A program made the position numbers and the translations under genes. Positions 8,777 through 17,167 of a stretch of 64,000 nt of DNA are shown one piece after another; position 1 is the first letter of the stretch; each line of letters begins with the position of its first letter. The notes beneath the pieces are model-generated. The model ran no database searches and had not been told where the DNA came from. It worked only from the letters and a program-made list of their open reading frames with translations. This DNA is from GAS188 sp963794475 (lineage in GTDB: Bacteria > Pseudomonadota > Alphaproteobacteria > Rhizobiales > Beijerinckiaceae), in contig CAWCDW010000002.1 of assembly GCA_963794475.1 (NCBI GenBank), positions 744,001 to 808,000 of the forward strand, read 5' to 3'.

Positions 8777-9648
8777 CCCCGGACCTTCGGCCGAATTCCG
8801 ACCGACCTCGTCAACACCGAAGCCAGGCGGCGCAAGGCGCCAACCCCGCCGACCAAGATGAAGCCGGCCTTGTCCAGGTGAACGGGCTCGCTAAGCGGGT
8901 CGCGCTTCTCGAGGCCGCGAACGAGATAACGGGCAAGGTTCTCGATCGCGGCGATCTCAAGTGCGAGCCGAATGTTTGCAACCCGCGGGACAAGGGCCGC
9001 GCCGCGCTCGACCAACTCTGTGGTGCGACGAGCAAGATCGGCAATGGCTCCAAGCAGGGCGGGCGGCGCTCGCCCCAGGCCTAGCATCTCGCTCGCGGCC
9101 CCGTGCGCGGCAAGGACGTCCTGGGGCAAGTAAATGCGATCAAGGCACCGATAGTCGCTGCCGCAGTCCTGCAGATGATTGATGACTTGCAATGCCGCGC
9201 ATAGTGCGTCGGATGCTGGCCAAGTAGCCTCGCTCTCGCCGTGCACCTCAAGAACGAAGCGGCCAACCGGCATGGCCGAAAGCCGGCAATAGTCCATCAG
9301 CTCCGCCCAGTCTCTATAGCGGTTCTTGCGCGCGTCGAGGCGGAAAGCGTCAAGGAGATCAAAGGCGTGGCGTGGTACGAGGCCGCGCTCGCTGAGGGCC
9401 CGCCGGAGCGGCTCGACCTCCGGGTCGCCTGGGCCGTCACCGGACAGTGCCTCGCCTAGCCGGTCAAGCAAGGCGAGCTTCTCGTCCGTTGCCAGCTTGG
9501 GGTGATCGGCAACATCGTCGGCAGCCCTGGCGAAGCGATAGAAGGCGAGGATGGGCCGGCGATGCTGCTTGCTCATGAGCCACGAGGCGACCGGAAAGTT
9601 CTCGTCGCGGTGCGTCTTGCCGGAGCGTGCTTCAGTCGCTGAGGTCAT
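8773..9648 (-). CDS. hpnC: Hydroxysqualene synthase HpnC
   Basis: The second squalene/phytoene-synthase paralogue of the operon, 291 residues. HpnC proteins convert presqualene diphosphate to hydroxysqualene. The first Asp motif is DDVAD near residue 44; the second is degenerate, HLQDCGSDY near residue 162, followed by RIYLPQDVL. The N-terminal SGKTHRDENFPVAS is typical for HpnC rather than HpnD. It starts 15 nt after the hpnB stop and its own stop overlaps the hpnD start. Confidence 0.92.
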   Translation of the reverse strand: MTSATEARSGKTHRDENFPVASWLMSKQHRRPILAFYRFARAADDVADHPKLATDEKLALLDRLGEALSGDGPGDPEVEPLRRALSERGLVPRHAFDLLDAFRLDARKNRYRDWAELMDYCRLSAMPVGRFVLEVHGESEATWPASDALCAALQVINHLQDCGSDYRCLDRIYLPQDVLAAHGAASEMLGLGRAPPALLGAIADLARRTTELVERGAALVPRVANIRLALEIAAIENLARYLVRGLEKRDPLSEPVHLDKAGFILVGGVGALRRLASVLTRSVGIRPKVRG

Positions 9649-9663
9649 GCGCCTACGGTTCTC

Positions 9664-10836
9664 TCATTGAGCTTGAAAGCGGCCCTTCCAATACCCACCG
9701 TGCCCACGCCAATGTAGTAAGGCAGATTCTAGAGTGAACGCCGTAAACGCAGCAGCGATAACGGGCAAGGCGAAGCATCTCACCACTGCCTGCCCGTAAA
9801 GACGAAGCGTCGGCACGAAGGACAGGGCCATCAATATCCAGCTGGCGACTCCGGCCGTCTGTGCCGCCCCATGGGTGAATACGGCGAAAAACGGGGGCGC
9901 CAAATAGACCGTAACCATCCCAACGACGGCGCCGGCCAATTGTAAGGGGGAGTTGCGCAATTGCGCGAACGCTGAACGTACCACAGTCTGCCTGAAATCG
10001 GCCAAGGCTGGATAGGCACGCAGGCTGTGGACGTGGCTGGTCAAGCCAAGCCAGATAGGCCCCCGACGCTTCATCAGCGCGGCAAGCGCGCAATCGTCGA
10101 TCAAATTGTTTTTGAGTGCGTCCAATCCGCCAGCCGAGACCAGCACCTCGCGCTCCACCAGCATGCACCCTCCCGCCGCCGCCGCCGTAGCCCGCTTCGG
10201 GTCGTTCACCCAGGCGAAGGGATAGAGCTTCTGAAAATAGAAGACGAAGGCCGGAACCAGCCAGCGTTCGGCCGCGCTGTGGCAATGCAACTTCACCATT
10301 AATGAAGTGAGGACGGTGCGTTTCGATCGAGCGACGGTGACGAGGCGCCGGAGTGCCTGAGGGGCAAATGTAATGTCGGCATCGCTGAAAAGCACGAACT
10401 CGGGTGGCGCGCTGGCCGCCTCGGTTGCGGCGAGTCCCTGGCGCATCGCCCAAAGTTTTCCTGTCCAACCCTGGGGCACCTCGGTGCCTCCGACGATGCT
10501 GACACGGTCGACAGCGCCCAATGCTCGTGCCACCGCCAGCGCGCAGTCGGCTGTGCCATCCGAGCTCTGGTCGTCTACCACGACCACCGAAAAATGCTCC
10601 GGATAGTCCTGACGCAGGAGAGACCCGATGCTGCGCGCGATCACGCTCGCCTCGTCGCGCGCCGGCACGATGGCGACGACCCTCGGCCACAGGCCGGGTG
10701 CGGCCTGCATTCGAGCCTCGGCATCGGACGCGTCGACGGCATCATCGGTCTCTCTGCAGCGCCAGAACCATCCTCTGCCGAACAGGAGATATATCCAGAT
10801 CGCGAGCGCAACCAAAGATATCGCGGCCATGATCAT
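9664..10836 (-). CDS. hpnB: Hopanoid-associated glycosyltransferase HpnB
   Basis: A family 2-type membrane glycosyltransferase of 390 residues. An N-terminal membrane helix (roughly residues 2-22) precedes the GT-A domain with VAIVPARDEA, VVVDDQSSDGT and the DxD-like FSDADITF; AAGGCMLVER and several hydrophobic C-terminal helices follow. The acceptor is presumed to be a hopanoid or a head-group precursor, but the HpnB reaction is not settled. The ATG at 10836 overlaps the hpnA stop (ATGA); a TTG at 10863 in the same frame would extend it by nine residues. Confidence 0.88.
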   Translation of the reverse strand: MIMAAISLVALAIWIYLLFGRGWFWRCRETDDAVDASDAEARMQAAPGLWPRVVAIVPARDEASVIARSIGSLLRQDYPEHFSVVVVDDQSSDGTADCALAVARALGAVDRVSIVGGTEVPQGWTGKLWAMRQGLAATEAASAPPEFVLFSDADITFAPQALRRLVTVARSKRTVLTSLMVKLHCHSAAERWLVPAFVFYFQKLYPFAWVNDPKRATAAAAGGCMLVEREVLVSAGGLDALKNNLIDDCALAALMKRRGPIWLGLTSHVHSLRAYPALADFRQTVVRSAFAQLRNSPLQLAGAVVGMVTVYLAPPFFAVFTHGAAQTAGVASWILMALSFVPTLRLYGQAVVRCFALPVIAAAFTAFTLESALLHWRGHGGYWKGRFQAQ

Positions 10837-11861
10837 CGCAGATAGCCATGGGCGCGGAACCAAGCGATCGCGTCGAAGAGGCCTTCCCGATAGGGCCTTG
10901 ACGTATAGCCGAGCTCGCGTCGCGCTTTGCCATCGTCGAAGAACATGCGCTTCCGGGCCATACGCAAGCCGTCGAGCGTGACAAAGGGTTCGCCCCAGCC
11001 GAGCCTCGCCAGCAGCTCGGCTCCGTAGGCCACGGGATAGATGATCGCGCGCGGTATCTTAAGCATGGGAGGGCGGCGTCCCACGATTCGGGCGATATCG
11101 GCGAGCATGTCGGCGAGGATCACGTTTTCGCCGCCCAGGATGTAGCGCTCTCCAACGCGGCCGCGCCGCAGCGCGGCCAAGTGACCCGACGCCACGTCAT
11201 CGACATGGACGAGGTTCAGTCCGGTATCCACAAATCCAGGCATGCGCCCTGACGCCGCCTCAACGATGATGCGTCCTGTTGGTGTCGGCCTCACATCGCG
11301 TGGACCAAGGGGGGTCGACGGGTTCACAATAACTGCCGGAAGCCCATCGCGCCGCACCATCGCTTCGACCAACCGCTCGGCGGCGATCTTGCTTCTCTTA
11401 TATGGGCCGATCGCACTCTCCTCCGACAGAGGATTGCTCTCGTTCGCGGGAACGTCGGCGAGGCCTAACGTCGCAACGCTGCTCGTATGCACGATGCGCT
11501 CGACGCCGGCGTGGAGCGCCTCCTCCATGAGCAACCGCGTGCCTTCGAGATTGTTGCGCATGATCTCGCCCGGGTCTCGGGCCCAGAGGCGATAATCGGC
11601 AGCCGCGTGAAAAAGGTATCGCACCCCTTTGAGCGCCGCGGCGAGCGAGGAGCGGTCACGAAGATCGCCCTCGCAGAGCGTGTCGCTCGGCTCGATGTTC
11701 GTGCGGGGGCTCGACGGACGGACCAGCACCCGCAAGCGGTGTCTCGAGGCCCGTAATGCCGATGCGATCGCCGATCCGACGAACCCGCTTGCGCCGGTGA
11801 CAAGCACAGGGGATATATCGGCCTCGTCTTGCACCGCGATGGTCGCGAGGTCAGGGTTCAC
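10833..11861 (-). CDS. hpnA: Hopanoid-associated NAD-dependent sugar epimerase HpnA
   Basis: An extended short-chain dehydrogenase/epimerase. The glycine-rich VTGASGFVGSAIAS lies about 20 residues in, and the active-site YKRSK Tyr-Lys pair is near residue 150. HpnA proteins sit at the head of hopanoid operons and are thought to act on a sugar or head group; the exact substrate is not known. I chose the GTG at 11861, 11 nt inside the dxs 3' end, which gives 342 residues. An ATG at 11921 would overlap dxs by 71 nt and is less likely. Confidence 0.87.
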   Translation of the reverse strand: MNPDLATIAVQDEADISPVLVTGASGFVGSAIASALRASRHRLRVLVRPSSPRTNIEPSDTLCEGDLRDRSSLAAALKGVRYLFHAAADYRLWARDPGEIMRNNLEGTRLLMEEALHAGVERIVHTSSVATLGLADVPANESNPLSEESAIGPYKRSKIAAERLVEAMVRRDGLPAVIVNPSTPLGPRDVRPTPTGRIIVEAASGRMPGFVDTGLNLVHVDDVASGHLAALRRGRVGERYILGGENVILADMLADIARIVGRRPPMLKIPRAIIYPVAYGAELLARLGWGEPFVTLDGLRMARKRMFFDDGKARRELGYTSRPYREGLFDAIAWFRAHGYLR

Positions 11862-13866
11862 CGCTTCCACCCCGGCCACTTCTTCCGGAGGTCGGCACGC
11901 TCCTCTGGATCGAGGCAACATTGGGTCGCTTTATCGTGACGCTGGGCCGAAGCGCTCCAAGCTCTTCAGCGCCATTCTCCGTCGAAGCGCCCAACGCGTT
12001 GAACGCCTGGGCGACGATGCCGGCCGCGTCAAGCCCGGCCTTCGCGTACATGACATCCGGCTTGTCGTGATCGATAAAGGTATCGGGCAGCATCATGGTT
12101 CTGACTTTCAAACCCATGTCGAGCACGCCGTTGCCGATGAGCGCTTGCAACACATGGCTGCCGAAGCCACCGATTGAACCTTCCTCGATCGTGATCAGGA
12201 TTTCGTGCTCACGCGCCAAACGCAGGACCAAGCCGAGGTCGAGCGGCTTTGCGAAGCGTGCGTCGGCGACCGTGGTCGAAAGACCGCGGGCCTCGAGCTC
12301 GCTCGCAGCCTTCAACGCTTCGGCAAGTCTCGTACCGTAGGATAAGATAGCGATGCGCGTCCCTTCGCGAAGGATACGGCCGCGGCCGATCGGCAACGGT
12401 ACGGCTTCCTCCGGCATGTCGACGCCGAAGCCTTCCCCGCGAGGAAAGCGGAAGGCGATCGGCCCTGCATCGTAAGCCGCCGCGGTCGCCACCATGTGGG
12501 CGAGTTCTGCCTCGTCGGCTGGCGCCATCAGCGTGAAGTTGGGCAGGCACCCGAGATATGCGATGTCGAACGATCCCGCGTGCGTGGGCCCGTCCGCTCC
12601 GACGAGACCCGCGCGGTCGATGGCAAAGCGCACCGGCAAGTTCTGAATCGCGACATCATGAACCACCTGGTCGTAGCCGCGCTGCAGGAACGTCGAGTAA
12701 ATTGCGCAGAAAGGCTTCATGCCTTCCGTTGCAAGACCGGCAGCGAATGTGACGGCGTGCTGTTCGGCGATCCCTACGTCGAAGGTCCGGTTCGGGAATT
12801 CCTTCTCGAAAAGGTCGATGCCCGTTCCGGAGGCCATCGCCGCCGTGATGCCGACAATCTTGTCGTCCTTGCGGCTCGCGGCGATCAAACCCTCTCCGAA
12901 GACCTTGGTGAAGCTCGGCGCGTTCGGCCGCTGCTTTGCTTGCTTGCCTGAAACCACATCGAAGGCGGCGACGCCATGATATTTGTCTGGAGAGGCTTCT
13001 GCCGGCGGATAGCCCCTGCCCTTTTGCGTCACGACGTGGACGAGTATCGGGCCCCCCTCCGCCCGCTTCACATTGCGCAACACCGGGAGCAAATGCTCGA
13101 AATTATGTCCGTCGATGGGGCCTACATAAAGGAATCCGAGTTCTTCGAAGAGCGTTCCGCCGGTCCAAAAACTACGGGCGAACTCCTCGGCGCGGTGCGC
13201 CTTTTCATATAAAGATTTCGGCAGGCGGGTCGCGATGTGTTTGCCAGCCTTCTTCAGGTTCTGATAAGTGCGGCTCGAAACGAGACGCGCAAGATACGCG
13301 GACATCGCCCCTGTCGGTGGGGAAATGGACATGTTGTTGTCGTTGAGGACGACGATCAGCCTTTCATTCCGCGCACCGGCATTGTTCATTGCCTCATAGG
13401 CCATGCCGGCCGAGGTCGCGCCGTCCCCGATGACGGCTACGACGTTGCGCCGGTCAGCCTTCAAATCGCGAGCTACAGCCATTCCCAGGGCGGCTGAGAT
13501 TGACGTCGAGGAATGGGCAGCACCAAACGCGTCATATTCGCTCTCCGACCGCTTGGTGAACCCCGAAAGCCCGCCCCCCTGCCGCAACGTCCGCATGCGC
13601 GAGCGCCGGCCGGTCAGGATTTTGTGGGGGTATGTCTGATGACCGACGTCCCAGACCAGGCGGTCCTCGGGGGTGTCAAAGACGTAGTGGAGCGCGATGG
13701 TGAGCTCGACGACCCCGAGACCGGCACCAAGGTGGCCGCCCGTGACGGAAACCGAATCAATGGTCTCCTGCCGCAATTCCTTCGAGAGCTGGATCAGCTC
13801 ATTTTCCGCGAGTTGACGCAGATCATGAGGCGATTTGATTCGATCGAGCAGCGCCTTGTCGCCCAC
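11851..13866 (-). CDS. dxs: 1-Deoxy-D-xylulose-5-phosphate synthase
   Basis: This thiamine-diphosphate enzyme makes DXP from pyruvate and glyceraldehyde 3-phosphate, the first and flux-controlling step of the MEP isoprenoid pathway. The 671-residue protein shows the TPP motif GDGATSAG near residue 148 with the downstream LNDNNMSIS, the catalytic Glu region FDVGIAEQHAV near residue 375 and DRAGLVGADGPTHAG near 425. It starts with GTG, with AGAGG upstream. The C-terminal tail after about residue 640 is low-complexity and extends beyond typical Dxs. Placement inside the hopanoid operon suggests a dedicated supply of isoprenoid precursors. Confidence 0.95.
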   Translation of the reverse strand: MGDKALLDRIKSPHDLRQLAENELIQLSKELRQETIDSVSVTGGHLGAGLGVVELTIALHYVFDTPEDRLVWDVGHQTYPHKILTGRRSRMRTLRQGGGLSGFTKRSESEYDAFGAAHSSTSISAALGMAVARDLKADRRNVVAVIGDGATSAGMAYEAMNNAGARNERLIVVLNDNNMSISPPTGAMSAYLARLVSSRTYQNLKKAGKHIATRLPKSLYEKAHRAEEFARSFWTGGTLFEELGFLYVGPIDGHNFEHLLPVLRNVKRAEGGPILVHVVTQKGRGYPPAEASPDKYHGVAAFDVVSGKQAKQRPNAPSFTKVFGEGLIAASRKDDKIVGITAAMASGTGIDLFEKEFPNRTFDVGIAEQHAVTFAAGLATEGMKPFCAIYSTFLQRGYDQVVHDVAIQNLPVRFAIDRAGLVGADGPTHAGSFDIAYLGCLPNFTLMAPADEAELAHMVATAAAYDAGPIAFRFPRGEGFGVDMPEEAVPLPIGRGRILREGTRIAILSYGTRLAEALKAASELEARGLSTTVADARFAKPLDLGLVLRLAREHEILITIEEGSIGGFGSHVLQALIGNGVLDMGLKVRTMMLPDTFIDHDKPDVMYAKAGLDAAGIVAQAFNALGASTENGAEELGALRPSVTIKRPNVASIQRSVPTSGRSGRGGSGEP

Positions 13867-13963
13867 TGGGATCCGCCTCTTGCTTAACTACTGATGACGA
13901 TTCCGACGGTAAAACCAAGCGATTCTGCTGAAAGTCACGCCGGGCTGCTCGGAACAATTAGTC

Positions 13964-14605
13964 TCAACCGCCTCCCAGTAGGCTTTGCGTTCGCTCGTGC
14001 AATCTCTTGATCAAAGCGTCAGCCCCGCCCGAAGCGATAATCGAGGCGAATTCGTCGCGTCGTATCGCGAGGTCGCTGATGGTTCCGTTGAGATAGACGT
14101 CGATCACCCGGCCGCCACGCACGAGGTAGTTGACCGTTACGGTGCGGCCACCGCCTTGCAGCAACTTTGTCTTCACGATTTCTCCGCCACCCCTGGACTC
14201 CGGCGTCCCTTGCGGCTCAACGACGAAGTTGTCAGCCGAGTAATCGCTCACTAAACTTGCATAATCGGCGATGAGGAAGCGGGCGAAGGCTTCCCGGATC
14301 GAAGCCTGCTGGGCACCGGAGAAGCTTGTCCAAGCCGGCCCCACCGCCAGCCTCGCCATCGTTCCGAGGTCGAAGGCGGAGGAAATGGCAGGCGTAAAAC
14401 GTCGGTCGCGCTCGGGCACACTGAGCCGGCCCGCCTGCTGAAGGGTCGGCAGCAGCTGCTGGTAATAGGATTGGATGTGTCTCGCAGCGGGACTGAGTGA
14501 TTGAGCCAGCAGCGGAAGAGAGCTTGAGAAAATAACCAAGATGAGGCCCGCGATCCTGATTAACCACGGATTTGGGCGGTGTCTGACGACTTTCATTGCG
14601 AACAT
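13964..14605 (-). CDS. hpnM: HpnM, MlaC/Ttg2D-like periplasmic carrier
   Basis: A 213-residue exported protein of the MlaC (toluene tolerance Ttg2D) family. A signal peptide is visible (hydrophobic stretch LIRIAGLILVIFSSSLPLLA, residues about 15-35, ending near LLAQS). The family body follows, with the RDRRFTPAISSAFDL and GPAWTSFSGAQQ segments. MlaC proteins ferry lipids across the periplasm; HpnM is the hopanoid-cluster version and is inferred to carry hopanoids. The ATG at 14605 has AAAGGTG about 10 nt upstream; a further in-frame ATG lies at 14596. It is the first gene of the hopanoid operon, 97 nt before dxs, and diverges from mlaA. Confidence 0.85.
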   Translation of the reverse strand: MFAMKVVRHRPNPWLIRIAGLILVIFSSSLPLLAQSLSPAARHIQSYYQQLLPTLQQAGRLSVPERDRRFTPAISSAFDLGTMARLAVGPAWTSFSGAQQASIREAFARFLIADYASLVSDYSADNFVVEPQGTPESRGGGEIVKTKLLQGGGRTVTVNYLVRGGRVIDVYLNGTISDLAIRRDEFASIIASGGADALIKRLHERTQSLLGGG

Positions 14606-14974
14606 CCCACTTTCACCTTTGGCGATTTGCCTCTTTACGTAGCTGATCGGCGAACCAAAGGGTAATCTGCGATAGGCCATTGCTCGATCCTGCAGCGCCG
14701 CGCCGAGGCCTCCCCCTTATCTACTCTCGTCGACCGAATTGGCATGCAAGCAAAACAGACATTCCATTCCCACATGGCAATGTACTTCCGCAAGAGCGAA
14801 CTGAAGTGCGGCAAAAAGGTGACAGTCATTTTCCGGATCGTCTGGTAGCGTAGAGCGTGGGCGTTCGAATCAAGGGTTCGAATCAATGGAATGTATCGAA
14901 AGTCCTCCCCATCATTTGGTCGATTGTGGCCGAACGTCAGGTTTGCTGCGTTAATGTAAAAAGGACTGAAAGCG
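14606..14974. promoter_or_regulatory. Divergent hpnM/mlaA promoter region with 11-bp direct repeats
   Basis: This 369-bp gap separates the diverging hpnM and mlaA genes and must hold both promoters. The element GTTCGAATCAA occurs twice in direct orientation, at 14863-14873 and 14876-14886, 13 bp apart start to start and about 90-110 bp upstream of the mlaA start codon. That is a plausible operator for a shared regulator. No confident -35/-10 pair could be assigned. Short open frames here look like chance. Confidence 0.4.
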
Positions 14975-15709
14975 ATGCATCGCGCCCAACTTTGGGTCGT
15001 TCGGTCGATCGCCCTTGTGCTGCTCTTCCTGGTATGCGCTTGTGCGGGCGTTCCACGAGACGCATCGCTCCCGATCGACGATCCGAACGAGAAGACGAAC
15101 CGCGTGGCCTTCGCGGCAAATCAGGCGGCTTTGCACCCCGTGTCGGTGGTCATCAAGGCGGTTACGCCCGGGACCGTGCACGACCGCTTGCACGACCTGA
15201 ATGCAAATCTGCGAGAGCCTCGTATTTTCGGAAACGATATTCTGCAGTTCCGTTTTGACGCTGCCGTAAAAACGGTTGGTCGCTTCATTACAAATTCCTC
15301 AATTGGCATCGGCGGCCTTTTCGACATTGCGGGTCAGGCAGGCCTGCCACAGCAGAGCGGTGATTTCGGCCAGACACTGTTCGTCTGGGGCGTCCCTAAC
15401 GGCTCCTATGTGGTGCTGCCCTATTTCGGCCCTTCCACTGCGCGCGACACGGCTGGGCTTGTCGTCGACGAGGTAGCAGATCCGCTCGGCTGGGCGCTGA
15501 GCGGGTTATTCGGTTGGGGCGCGGCTGTCGGTACCGGTGCGTTGGATGCAACGGTCCGCCTTTCCGAATTCAAGGAGGCGGAGGATGTATCTATCGATTT
15601 CTACAGTTTCGCGCGCTCGGCTTACTATCAGACTCGCCGGTCCGATATGCGCGAAGCGATCGGTTTGCCAAGCGCCGTCGAGTCACCGGCCACCTCACCA
15701 TCCCGCTGA
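14975..15709 (+). CDS. mlaA: MlaA/VacJ family outer-membrane lipoprotein
   Basis: A 244-residue lipoprotein of the MlaA (VacJ) family, which in E. coli removes phospholipid from the outer leaflet and hands it to MlaC. The signal peptide ends in a lipobox around residue 23 (LVCACAG). The conserved core includes NANLREPRIFGNDILQF near residue 78 and the family hallmark VLPYFGPSTARD near residue 147. The ATG at 14975 has AAGGAC 8-13 nt upstream. It diverges from hpnM, itself MlaC-like, so the two probably act together in moving hopanoid or phospholipid between membranes. Confidence 0.9.
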   Translation: MHRAQLWVVRSIALVLLFLVCACAGVPRDASLPIDDPNEKTNRVAFAANQAALHPVSVVIKAVTPGTVHDRLHDLNANLREPRIFGNDILQFRFDAAVKTVGRFITNSSIGIGGLFDIAGQAGLPQQSGDFGQTLFVWGVPNGSYVVLPYFGPSTARDTAGLVVDEVADPLGWALSGLFGWGAAVGTGALDATVRLSEFKEAEDVSIDFYSFARSAYYQTRRSDMREAIGLPSAVESPATSPSR

Positions 15710-15977
15710 GCGAGGCTGCTCAACCGCAGGCGGCTTTCTGTTATACGCAAAAAGCCTGTGGGGCGGCAATTCTCTTATAAAAATGCGGCGACGGGCGCGC
15801 AATCAGATTAGAAGCGCCAAGGCTTGCGGCGGACGGCCCGAATAATCAGCTCGAGCGCTTAGCGAGAAAGACACCGACGTCGAGCAAAGCGCGTCATCCG
15901 GTTCGCCAAAATAATTTCGCTAAAGAGCCCATCAATAAGAAACCTTAGCTCGGCGAATGGCCGGTCAGCCTCAACCG
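15710..15977. other. Non-coding gap after mlaA
   Basis: No gene is recognisable. The sequence is visibly more AT-rich than its surroundings in places and has no clear terminator hairpin followed by a T-run. Confidence 0.4.
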
Positions 15978-16229
15978 TTAGGGCTGTTCTGACGGGCTTG
16001 CCTCAGGGCTTCCCGGTGGCGCCGGGTTGTCAGACGTCGTGAATGGTAGGTCAAACTCGCATCCGCCTGGACCTCCGCCCTTTCGTTCAGTGCCGCAATG
16101 GATACTGGTGCAGCTCGCCAGAACCCATGGCGCAAGAGCGAGTAGGATTAAAGCGATTAGGATTGCGGGCAATCCTGCGCGCCTTCGCCCATCGAGCTCG
16201 TCTCCCGCATGTTGCCGCTCTCGGAGCAT
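15978..16229 (-). CDS. Small single-pass membrane or lipoprotein-like hypothetical protein
   Basis: An open frame of 83 residues with a clean hydrophobic helix (LPAILIALILLALAPWVLA, about residues 19-38) followed by Ser-Cys and a Cys-containing, Gly/Pro-rich tail (TSIHCGTERKGGGPGGCEF). The helix-then-polar-tail layout is coherent and looks coding, but no family was recognised. The first 15 residues are Arg-rich and the true start may be internal. It stands alone between mlaA and an IS remnant. Confidence 0.45.
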   Translation of the reverse strand: MLRERQHAGDELDGRRRAGLPAILIALILLALAPWVLASCTSIHCGTERKGGGPGGCEFDLPFTTSDNPAPPGSPEASPSEQP

Positions 16230-16683
16230 AGCATTTCCTACCCGGTGCGGGTCTATCCTCCGTTTTACGCGAGCGGCAGCTTGATGTAGCGCTTGTGGTG
16301 AATTTCGATTCGATTTGCGAAAATGCAGACGGCGCTAAGCAAGTTTCGACCCTCCCGGTCGATGACGTTCTCTCGGCGGGTCGAAAAATCAGGTTTCGTC
16401 ATCACCAACTATCCTTCGCCGCTAACGTCAGAGCAAGAACATCAATACTTCGCCCCAAGGAAGTAGCGAAAACTGATGATATCAGGATTACGCCCTTCTC
16501 TGAGGTCGGCCCCTAAGTTAACGGCAAGGGACCACCAGGTTCACGGCAAGTAACGCCAATATTGGGCCAATGTTAGCACGAATAGGCTGCCCGCGAGATT
16601 AGGTCCAATCGGCATTCAGGATTCACACGGGCCAGGGTGCATGATTCATGGGACGCCAGATTCTTTGATCTGGGGTCGTTGCG
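16230..16683. other. Gap before the IS remnant, no recognisable gene
   Basis: This 454-bp stretch has only short, compositionally unconvincing frames in all readings. The phrases GGCAAGGGACCACCAGG and CACGGCAAGTAACG near 16520-16555 look like degenerate copies of one another. The final bases before 16684 resemble the untranslated lead of an IS5-type transposase gene, so the left IS end may lie near 16650. Confidence 0.35.
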
Positions 16684-16935
16684 ATGGTCAAACGATATGA
16701 ATTGTCGGATCGGCAATGGGAGCAGATTGCTGACATCTTGCCTGGAAAGGCGGGCGACCCGGGGCGCACAGGCGTAGATAACAGGCTCTTCGTCCACGCG
16801 GTCCTGTTGGTCCTACGCTCTCGCGCGCACTGGCGCCGAGGACATGGTTGCCGTCATCCCCCTCAAGGCGCTCCCGGACAAGCCGAATTCCGCGCGACGG
16901 CGCCCTCTAAAAAACCAGAAACCGGCGCGTCTTAG
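16684..16935 (+). pseudogene. IS5-family transposase remnant
   Basis: The opening ~50 codons read as the N-terminus of an IS5-type transposase: RYELSDRQWEQIADILP, then a Gly-rich linker and NRLFVHAVLLVLRS-HWR, corresponding to the helix-rich DNA-binding part. After about 16830 the frame no longer resembles the family and the DDE catalytic domain is missing, so an internal deletion has removed most of the element. It abuts the 3' end of tRNA-Phe. It is non-functional as a transposase. Confidence 0.7.
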
Positions 16936-16945
16936 GCAGAATTAC

Positions 16946-17021
16946 TGGTGCCCAGGGGCGGAATCGAACCACCGACACCGTGATTTTCAGTCACGTGCTC
17001 TACCAACTGAGCTACCTGGGC
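16946..17021 (-). tRNA. tRNA-Phe (GAA)
   Basis: A 76-nt cloverleaf on the minus strand. The acceptor stem GCCCAGG pairs with CCTGGGC, followed by discriminator A and an encoded CCA at 16946-16948. The D arm has GCTCAGTTGGTAGAGC, the anticodon loop CTGAAAA has anticodon GAA, and the T arm has GGTTCGATTCC. The 3' end faces the IS remnant and the hopanoid region, which is the usual orientation for an integration site. Confidence 0.97.
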
Positions 17022-17167
17022 GGCACGCGGCATCGCCGCGGGCGGAAGGAGCGCGTATAAAGGGCCGGCGGGACGCTGTCCAGATCGCGCGCCAAGGGCT
17101 GTCACGAGACGGGCGATGAGGGTAAGGCTCCCCTCGATTGCCTGCCGGACCATCCGCGGAGGGTTGC

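Noticed and set aside
14635..14886. Small gene upstream of hpnM
   Set aside because: The 83-codon frame has no ribosome site or coherent composition, and overlaps the divergent promoter region.
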